Assembly: GCA_963575745.1 (NCBI GenBank)
Contig: CAUYUJ010012703.1
Coordinates: forward strand, 79,001-105,000
Origin: Prorocentrum cordatum
Lineage: Eukaryota; Sar; Dinophyceae; Prorocentrales; Prorocentraceae
Length of the DNA: 26,000 bases
Direction of reading: 5' to 3'
Positions 19,810-26,000 of this stretch are shown here, piece after piece. Positions within the stretch are counted from its first letter, which is position 1. Every line of letters begins with the position of its first letter. The translations under genes and the position numbers were made by a program. The notes beneath the pieces were generated by a model that was not told the origin of the DNA, did no database searches, and was given only the letters and a program-made list of their open reading frames with translations.

Positions 19810-19820
19810 CTCCTCCTCGG
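19810..19820 (-). other. Possible polypurine tract of element B
   Basis: The minus strand reads CCGAGGAGGAG and is followed by TGATTC. A purine tract followed by TG is the usual junction of an element's internal part with its 3' LTR. No second LTR is in view to confirm it. Confidence 0.3.
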
Positions 19821-19844
19821 GCCTGGCCGCCAACCCGGCCAGGC
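19821..19844. repeat. Perfect 9-bp hairpin
   Basis: GCCTGGCCG and CGGCCAGGC flank a 6-base loop (CCAACC). It lies in the 3' non-coding part of element B, beside the purine tract. Confidence 0.85.
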
Positions 19845-19860
19845 ACGACATGCGTCGTAC

Positions 19861-19931
19861 GCGGGCGCGTCCAAGCCGACACGCCCATCTCAACGTCACA
19901 CGCGGGCGCGTCCAAGCCGACGCGCCCATCT
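19861..19931. repeat. Two tandem hairpin units 3' of element B
   Basis: The unit GCGGGCGCGTCCAAGCCGAC plus RCGCCCATCT occurs at 19861-19890 and 19902-19931, a period of 41 bp. In the second copy GGGCGCGT and ACGCGCCC form a perfect 8-bp stem; the first has one weakened pair. They could help end or stabilise the element transcript, but that is inference. Confidence 0.85.
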
Positions 19932-20053
19932 CGTCAGCCAGGCTGCGGCCATGCCGCGAGCCCCTCACTTCACCCGTCCGGTGCGATCATACCGCCACCG
20001 GCGGAAACTCATCCAGCCCCACAGGTAGCGGAGCATGGATTCGATCCACTCCT

Positions 20054-21985
20054 TCACTTGATATCCTTCTGGGTCGAACTCGGTGCCCGATCCCAGATGT
20101 TGAGCGTCGCCATGTGTCTCCTCAAGAGAGATCCACCCACGCTCTTGGTCAGCACGTCCGCGACATTGTTCTTACCAGGAACCGCGGCGATCGAGAGGTC
20201 GCCCTTGCCCACGCGCTCCTGGATCCACAGGTATCGGGATTGAACATGTCGCATCTTCCCGAGACCTCGCCGTTGGACGTGGCCCCGGGCCGCCGATGAG
20301 TCTGAGGCGAGCTCCACCTTCAGGTCCAGCCCCCAGTCTGCGAAGAGGCTGTGTAGACCCAGGCCCACGCTCCCGCCCTTGACCAGGGCGTAGTACTCGC
20401 TCTCCCCACTGCTCAGAGAGACCGTCGACTGAAGATTACTGCCGTGCTTGATGACGTGATGCCCCAGCATCGCCACGAAGCCTCCGGTACTTTTCCGAGT
20501 GACTGCGCAGCCCGCATGATCGGAGTCCACGTACACCCGGATCTTGTCGAACATCTTCTGCTCCGTGAAGACCGTCACCGTACTGGGATGCCGCTTGAGG
20601 TAGCGGCCAACCCTCTTGAGCATGAGCCAACTCGCCTCCGTCGGCGTCTGCATGGACCTGGCGAGCGTCTTCGATGCCTCTGCCAAGTCCAGCCTGTCCC
20701 GAGACAGGTAGGCTACCCTCATAGTGAGGGATCGGAAGCGCGAAGCTTCCGCTGCTCCCAGCGCCGCCGACTTGGCATCCATCATCTGCTTGTCGGCGCT
20801 GCGCTTCTCCATCGGCGTGTCCACGCCGTTGGCCTTGCTGAGACCCAGCTCGTCGATCACGATCTCTGCGTGCCGCTTGTCCGGCTCAATCATCGCATGC
20901 CGGCAGGGTCGGCCACCGCCAGGCGGAACTCCCGCACTGACTTCGATGACCCGATTCAGGAAGACCGCCTGCTTGTCGTCGCCCTCGTCGAAGCCGAGGT
21001 TCGCAGTCTTCTTGAACTCGTACTTCTTGCCCAACGTGGCCTCGAAGCTGTCGATGTCCTGCTGCTGAGCCAGCACCGCGAAGTCGTCGCCGTGCCCCAG
21101 CAGCCTCGTCTCGTCCTCCTCCTTGTAGAAGACCGCTGGGCATGATACGCCCGCCTTGTAGCCGTGTTCCTCCAACAGCTCCGTGCAGTCGCCCTGCCAG
21201 ATCTTGCTGGCGTCCTGCGTGCCGTACCAGGACTTGAGGAGTAAGCCACACTTGTCCTCGCCGTACTCCTTGCGACTCTCCTCCTCCAGCTCCACGAAGA
21301 TCCTCCGCTGCGCCTTCCCGTAGAAGTGCGCCCTGCTGATGTCGAAGAAGCCGATCTTGAAATTGCCCGGCTTCCTGCCCTTCTTACGAAGCGACTCCTG
21401 AATGTGGAGCGGTGCTTCCCGCGTCCACGTAACCATCAGCGAGACCAGCGACCGCATGGCCTCCAGAGGAGGCATTGCCGAGAAGACCTCGGACACCTCC
21501 AGCTGCTCGTCAGGACGCTTCTTCGCCTTGATCTCCTTCACGACGAGCCTGCTCCTGTAGTTGGGCCTCTCCGCGTCACCCTTGTTCGTGTCGACCCACT
21601 TGAGTGGGATGGGCGGACGCCCAGTCTCAGCGAAAGCCTGAGACCTCGGGGCGATCTCGATCAGCTCCTGCTTCTTGATCCACTCGCGCTCGATCGCGCG
21701 AGCCTGGGCCACAAGGCCCGCCTCCAGGTAGCCGCCATTGACGTCGTCCCAATAGCTCGTCCAGTCCCCGGGCGGCACCGCCGCGTCCACAGGGACTGGG
21801 CCCGACTGCTGCACCTGGGCGGTGCTGAGCTCCCCCACGTCATTCAGCGTGTCCTTGAGCTCCTCCAGCACCGCCTCCACCAACTTCGGTGGATAGACCT
21901 TCGCGAACCGCGCGATGCCGCCCACGAGCGTGATGTGGCGATGCCACTCCGCGCGGCCGTCCACATTGCTGCAAGTGCCCTGCAG
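20054..21985 (-). CDS. Reverse transcriptase-RNase H of element B
   Basis: An ATG exists at 22087, but the first 38 or so codons are the out-of-frame shadow of the preceding integrase-X frame. Meaningful sequence begins near 21985 (SNVDGRAEWHRHITLVGG). Residues counted from 22087: RT block PLKWVDTNKGD (161-171), SRLVVKE, catalytic Asp in FFDISRAHF (249), and HGDD (Asp 334-335) in place of the usual YVDD. RNase H follows with VDSDHAGC (521), LSSGESEYYALVKG (Glu 562/564), ASDSSAARGH (Asp 596) and NNVADVLTK at the end. This is the full copia-type RT-RNase H. The stop is TGA at 20054-20056; a shifted frame stays open about 30 more codons (from EGYQVKEWIES), possibly an ancestral C-terminus. Confidence 0.92.
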   Translation of the reverse strand: MQGTCSNVDGRAEWHRHITLVGGIARFAKVYPPKLVEAVLEELKDTLNDVGELSTAQVQQSGPVPVDAAVPPGDWTSYWDDVNGGYLEAGLVAQARAIEREWIKKQELIEIAPRSQAFAETGRPPIPLKWVDTNKGDAERPNYRSRLVVKEIKAKKRPDEQLEVSEVFSAMPPLEAMRSLVSLMVTWTREAPLHIQESLRKKGRKPGNFKIGFFDISRAHFYGKAQRRIFVELEEESRKEYGEDKCGLLLKSWYGTQDASKIWQGDCTELLEEHGYKAGVSCPAVFYKEEDETRLLGHGDDFAVLAQQQDIDSFEATLGKKYEFKKTANLGFDEGDDKQAVFLNRVIEVSAGVPPGGGRPCRHAMIEPDKRHAEIVIDELGLSKANGVDTPMEKRSADKQMMDAKSAALGAAEASRFRSLTMRVAYLSRDRLDLAEASKTLARSMQTPTEASWLMLKRVGRYLKRHPSTVTVFTEQKMFDKIRVYVDSDHAGCAVTRKSTGGFVAMLGHHVIKHGSNLQSTVSLSSGESEYYALVKGGSVGLGLHSLFADWGLDLKVELASDSSAARGHVQRRGLGKMRHVQSRYLWIQERVGKGDLSIAAVPGKNNVADVLTKSVGGSLLRRHMATLNIWDRAPSSTQKDIK

Positions 21986-24495
21986 TCTCCGGGTAAGCCT
22001 GGGTGGTTGGTGACCCACCCGGTCTCCTTGCGCACGAACTCCTCCTGGCCACTGCGTGGGTTCGTGAGCTTCATGCCCCACCGACACATGGGGCCTTTGA
22101 CCGTGAAGACTCCTGGATGCGCGACCAGCTCCTTGACGATGTCCTCATTCCACGATCGCGCGCTCCAGGGATGCTCATGCAGGAAGTACCTGCCTGGCTT
22201 CCTGAGCTGACGCCAGTAGGCGTCGACTGCCACCTTCAGGTGGTGTCTGGCCTCCTCCATCTCAGCCGCCTCCTGCTCATCGGTCCTGAACTTGGCGCTC
22301 AGGCCCCTCAGCAAGCTGAACTTCTCGCATGGAGGGGACCCTGTGAGCAGGATGGGATCCATCCGCTCCTGCTGCTCCTCGAGCTCCTTGACATCCTCGG
22401 GTCGCCGCAAGTCCCACGGCGTCCCGTCCTCCTTGAGTTCCTCCAGGTCCGCCGCGAAGCCCGGGCGCAACTGAAACTCCGCCGCCCGAGCCGAGAACCG
22501 ATGTGGCGAGTACACTTCTGCCACGTCCACGGCGCCCAGCTGCAACGCCGATAAGGCGATGCTGTCCACCTCCTCGTCGGCGATGTCCACGCCGACACTG
22601 GCCCAATGGCCGCTGACCTGTTCGCGAACGAGCGGGAGCAACTCCGCCTTCGCCCTCGTCAGCACTCCGAGCTCGACCAGCTCGATCGACGCCACGTCGA
22701 GAGCGAGCACCCGCATGTGTCTCCCCTCACTGGCGTTCCACACGACTGCCACTCCAGCTGGCAGCTGAGGTCCTTCCGCTGGCGCCGGCTGCGCCGCGAG
22801 ATCCTCCATGTCCACCGGTACCGGCACGTCTGCCGGCTGTGGATCACCGCGCTCGAGGGCCTCCGGCACGTCATCCGGGGCCACCTCCGCCAAGCGCTTC
22901 AGCCGCGACCTGGTCGCGGTCATGTCGACATCCTCGGCGGCCTCTGCCGCTCGCACTGCTCCCGAACTGGAGCTCGCTCCTCCTGAAGGAGCCGCCACGC
23001 CGGAGCCTGATGCTACCGGCTGGCTCTCTCGCATGCGCGCCGCTGCGGCCGGCGCTGCTGCCGATCGGCTCGCGGCCGGCGCCGACGCCGCCGCTGCCAC
23101 CGGCTCGGTGATCCTCCGAGCCGTCTTCGGCGGAGGGGTCCCTGCCGCGGCCGCTGCCGCTGGGCGGACTCTGGCCTCTTGGCCCTGCCTCCGCTCTCGA
23201 TACTGGCCGGTCCTCTCCCGGCCTGCCTCCTCAGCGTCCAGCGCTTCGAAGATTCTCTTGCTGCACACCGCGTTGTGCGCATGGCCAGCCAGCACCTTGC
23301 CGTGCTTGGCGATCGAGACGCACCCTGGGCATCCCGGCGTTGCGCCCAGCCGCTCGACGTCCGCCTTGAGAACGTACATCCTCCTCGGCGCCTGCGGCTG
23401 CGGCGGCACCACCACAATCGGTGGCGGACCGGCCTCTCCCGGTCCGACGATGGCTCGCGGCGCACTGGCCGCACGCGGAGCCACGTCCCACGGCAGGCCC
23501 TTCAGGCTGTCCCAGCCCGCCGTGATCCACTTCTCGCTCTGCGGCAGGCTGCGAAAGCCGACCGCCTTCTTCACACCGTCGCTCGTGATGACCATCATCG
23601 AGCCGTCGCGCGGGTGGTGGCCGATGTAGCGAGCCTCCACCATCTGCTCCTCCAGCGCGTTCTTCCTCGTGCGCTCCCCGGCGAACCGCACCATCAGGCG
23701 CTCACCGAAGAGCGGGACCGGCTTCCTCCACTGCCGTCCCGTGAGCCGCTGAAGAGCGGTCTTGCCGTCCTGGCCGCGCCTGTATCGGTTGATCACCGAT
23801 GCGGCGTGCTCCGGCAGGTGCGCTAGCACTGGGTGCTTGTCCTCCACCTTGACGCCCAGCTTGGACTCCAGGTCCATCTTGAGCGCTCGCACCTGCTTCT
23901 TGATCTCGCGCACCGTGACCTCGATCTCCCCATTGGCCTGATGATCGGCCGGTGCCGACTCCTGGGGAATGGCCTCGAGGCCAGGAACCTCCTCCACCGC
24001 ACGCCTCTTGACCAGCAAGATCGCTGGCTCGCCGTCGGACTTGTTGACGATCTTCCTGTAGCCCAGGATCCGTAAGAAGCGTGCGAAGAACTTGATGGCG
24101 TAGGCGTCGTCGCCTTTCTTCTCCACGAATGTCGCTGCCATCATCTTCGAGCGTCGATCCCTGAGGACCAGCATCGGCATGGTGTCCGCGTCGTCCTGGC
24201 CCATGAAGGCGTAGTCGGACGAGACCACTGGCACCGCCGTCTCGTCGTCCTCCGGTGCGCGGAGATGCGGCTGGCCTTGGCCCTTTGCCGCAATGCACAC
24301 GCGACACCAGCTACGGTAAGTCGCGTGTCCCATCGCCTCGTGCTCGGCGATCTCCCTCTGAGAGGGCTCCTGAGGTGCCTTCAGCACCCTCGGGCGAGCC
24401 TCCTCCTCGCCCTCGTCGGCCTGCTGTCCATCAGGAGCAGCTGGCAAAGCGTCAGCCGCCGCAGCTGCTGCTGGCTGAAAACCCGGCGGTCTCAT
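21970..24495 (-). CDS. Integrase plus domain X of element B
   Basis: The first ATG is at 24495, but the frame is open upstream and overlaps the gag-protease frame by at least 150 bases. It is offset by -1, so expression by frameshifting is possible. Integrase: zinc-binding His52, His57, Cys64 and Cys67; catalytic Asp94 (SSDYAFM), Asp154 (KSDGEPA) and Glu190/192 (ANGEIEV). A C-terminal part with ARYIGHHPRDGSMM follows. A long Ala/Pro-rich linker leads to domain X at residues about 660-843: EVYSPHRFSARAAEF, LLTGSPPCEKFSLLRGL (Cys near 723), YFLHEHPWSARSW, PMCRWGM and GWVTNHPGL. The last 40 residues to 21844 are out of frame. Reading passes to the RT frame near 21985. Confidence 0.9.
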
Positions 24496-24575
24496 GTCGG
24501 AAGGTCCCGACCCCGCCGCTGCCGCCCCTGCAGCCGGTGCCGCAGGGGACTGCTGTATTGAGTCTTCCAGTGGAC

Positions 24576-26000
24576 TTACGCCGAGGGCTGCCTCCTGGGG
24601 ACTGTCCTCTCGAGGATCTCCAGCAGCTCCTCCTTCGACTTGCCGCTGAGTAGCTCCACCAGCTCGGACTTCGACTTCGCCGAAAATCCCTCCTCGAGAG
24701 GAGCAACCGAGCCATGTTGGCCCTTCTTGAGGTAGAAGTTGTAGACGCCCTGCTCACGATAGACCGGCAGCATCTGGTGCTTCGCCGTCTTCGACTCCTT
24801 CTCGAGCATGCCTACCACGCGCTTGCCGATTGGGCTCTTCTCGTGGAATATCCAGCCGCCATTGCGGCCTAGGAATGAACACTGTCCAGCTCCTGCTGCC
24901 TGCCCCACCGAGATCAACGGCTTGTGCACGTTCGTCACGCGTCCCTTGAGCGCTCGTAGCACTCCGTACTCGTCCTCCGCCTTGAGCTGCAAGCTGCCCT
25001 CGTCCGGGACGAGCTCACCACTGGCCGTACGATACGTGCTGCCGTTGCCCTTCATTCCCGTCGGCGGCGCGAAGCTCCGAGGGAATGCTGAGACAGCTGC
25101 ACCGCTGTCCCAGTTGAACTTCATCCAGTCGTCCTGCACGAAGGGGGAGAGGTCGACCGCCGCTACGCCGCGGCCGTTGCCGCTGGCGAGCTCAAGGCAG
25201 TCCAAGCTGCCCATGTCCAGAGCGGCGACCTCCGCTTCAGGCTCCTCCTCCAGGCTGCCTGCCGCCTTGCCGCCGGCCTTGCCGCCGCGGCCGCCCCCTT
25301 TACCACCAGCGCTTGCCCCCGTTGCGGATCCAGTTCCAGCCCTCGTACTCGATCCCTGCTCTTTCCTCCAACATTCGGATGCCTTGTGGCCCCATCTCTC
25401 GCAGTTCCGACAGTAGCCGTCGAAGCGCACGCCGGTGCTTCGGGGTGCCATGCGCCCTGAACCACGGCCCGAACCCGTCGGGGATGTGCGGGAGCCTGAG
25501 TATGATCCGCTCGTCGATTTGCTCTTCCCCTTCGGCTCCTGGGTCTTGCCTTTCCCTTTGCTCTTGCCGTCCTTGCCCTTGCCTTTGCCTTTTCCTTTCG
25601 GGGCTCCGAACGATCCGACGTCCATGTCGTCCGGATGATGCGCCCGTGCGCGGATCGATGGCTCCTTGATCTTCACGCCGGTCCGAGCCTCTACGATCGT
25701 CATTACCTCGTTCAGGCTGTCCTGGAACGTCACGAGCCGATGCTTGTTGAGTACGAGGTGGTTCTCGATGTCCTGAGGCACGAGCATCTCGAGGGCCGCC
25801 ATCTTGATATCCTCCGGCAGCTCGGCCAGCCCGTCCTCTCCTTGGCGGCGTTCGTACTTGCCTATCTGCTGGATCCACTTCTCTAGGGCGGACCCCAGCT
25901 CTTCCGCGTTGCACTTCGGAGGCGAGATGATCGACCTCAGGATCAGCCTCTTCCTCGGACCTGTCGTCGGGTCCCACCTGCGGTGAAGCTTCCGCCAGGC
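24576..26000 (-). CDS. Gag-protease of element B, N-terminus outside window
   Basis: The frame is open from the right edge; the ATG at 25802 is internal, because gag-like sequence precedes it (RKLHRRWDPTTGPRKRLI, SPPKCNAEELGSALEKW). After it come IKMAALEMLVPQDIENHL, a Lys/Gly tract (KGKGKGKGKDGK) and the knuckle CRNCERWGHKASEC (CX2CX4HX4C, 25371-25412), which binds RNA. A Gly/Ala-rich spacer leads to the protease active site FNWDSGAAVSAFP (Asp at residue 232 from 25802) and the conserved KPLISVGQAAGAG and VYREQGVYNFYLKKG. The frame ends at TAA 24576-24578 after a Lys/Glu-rich tail that probably links to the integrase frame. Confidence 0.92.
   Translation of the reverse strand, partial: AWRKLHRRWDPTTGPRKRLILRSIISPPKCNAEELGSALEKWIQQIGKYERRQGEDGLAELPEDIKMAALEMLVPQDIENHLVLNKHRLVTFQDSLNEVMTIVEARTGVKIKEPSIRARAHHPDDMDVGSFGAPKGKGKGKGKDGKSKGKGKTQEPKGKSKSTSGSYSGSRTSPTGSGRGSGRMAPRSTGVRFDGYCRNCERWGHKASECWRKEQGSSTRAGTGSATGASAGGKGGGRGGKAGGKAAGSLEEEPEAEVAALDMGSLDCLELASGNGRGVAAVDLSPFVQDDWMKFNWDSGAAVSAFPRSFAPPTGMKGNGSTYRTASGELVPDEGSLQLKAEDEYGVLRALKGRVTNVHKPLISVGQAAGAGQCSFLGRNGGWIFHEKSPIGKRVVGMLEKESKTAKHQMLPVYREQGVYNFYLKKGQHGSVAPLEEGFSAKSKSELVELLSGKSKEELLEILERTVPRRQPSA

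Larger units (their letters stand above)
19810..26000 (-). mobile_element. Element B: nearly intact copia-type LTR retrotransposon, cut by the right edge
   Basis: Minus-strand order is gag with zinc knuckle, protease, integrase, domain X, reverse transcriptase, RNase H, then a stop at 20054 and a hairpin-rich 3' end. All catalytic motifs are present, and only two frame changes separate the three long frames. This contrasts with element A and suggests a recent copy. The 5' LTR, primer-binding site and gag start lie beyond base 26000. The left limit is set by the possible purine tract; the 3' LTR would extend further left and may include the SL relic. Confidence 0.92.

Noticed and set aside
24540-24580. 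GTAAGT and CAGCAG flanking 30 bases at the end of the gag-protease frame, resembling a tiny intron
   Set aside because: Thirty bases is too short for a spliceosomal intron, and removal would not change the frame, so it does not explain the offset.

Overview
The window looks like a gene-poor, GC-rich stretch of a dinoflagellate nuclear genome. Three independent signs support this. First, the minus strand carries relics of the dinoflagellate trans-spliced leader (DinoSL, 3' part ATTTTGGCTCAAG) at 7217-7239 and 19769-19792, with a weaker one at 9651-9671. Second, two LTR retrotransposons have the proteins typical of dinoflagellate copia-type elements. Third, the rest is simple repeats, minisatellites and foldback DNA. 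Genus cannot be decided from the sequence. No tRNA, rRNA, bacterial operon or CRISPR array was seen.

Element A (1 to about 9612, minus strand, possible LTR to 10229) is an old, broken copia-order element. Reading from right to left it has a tRNA primer-binding site, gag with a CCHC knuckle, an aspartic protease, a spacer region with an SL relic and extra open frames, a cysteine/EHP domain called X here, an HHCC-DDE integrase, a minisatellite, and reverse transcriptase plus RNase H running to the left edge. It has at least eight frame changes and three in-frame stops. One frame change fits a single extra unit of a 5-bp repeat.

The middle (about 10230-19770) has no gene I can defend. It holds C-rich low-complexity DNA (10640-11500), AATCG repeats (11900-12115), a 206-bp foldback with 61-bp arms (12408-12613), a short motif repeated in both orientations (14377-14784), two blocks of CCAAGAGG-type repeats sharing a conserved core (15020-15650 and 17870-18325), and a 270-codon open frame of doubtful coding status that starts directly after an SL relic (18956-19768).

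Element B (about 19810 to beyond 26000, minus strand) is a nearly intact copia-type element. Its gag-protease frame is cut by the right edge. An integrase + X frame follows, then a reverse transcriptase + RNase H frame. Adjacent frames are offset by one base. After it lie a purine tract, perfect hairpins and an SL relic.

The most interesting signals are the SL relics placed inside or next to retrotransposons, and domain X. X occurs in both elements but at different places in pol, and its SPPC..FS and EHP motifs resemble the core of C5-cytosine methyltransferases.
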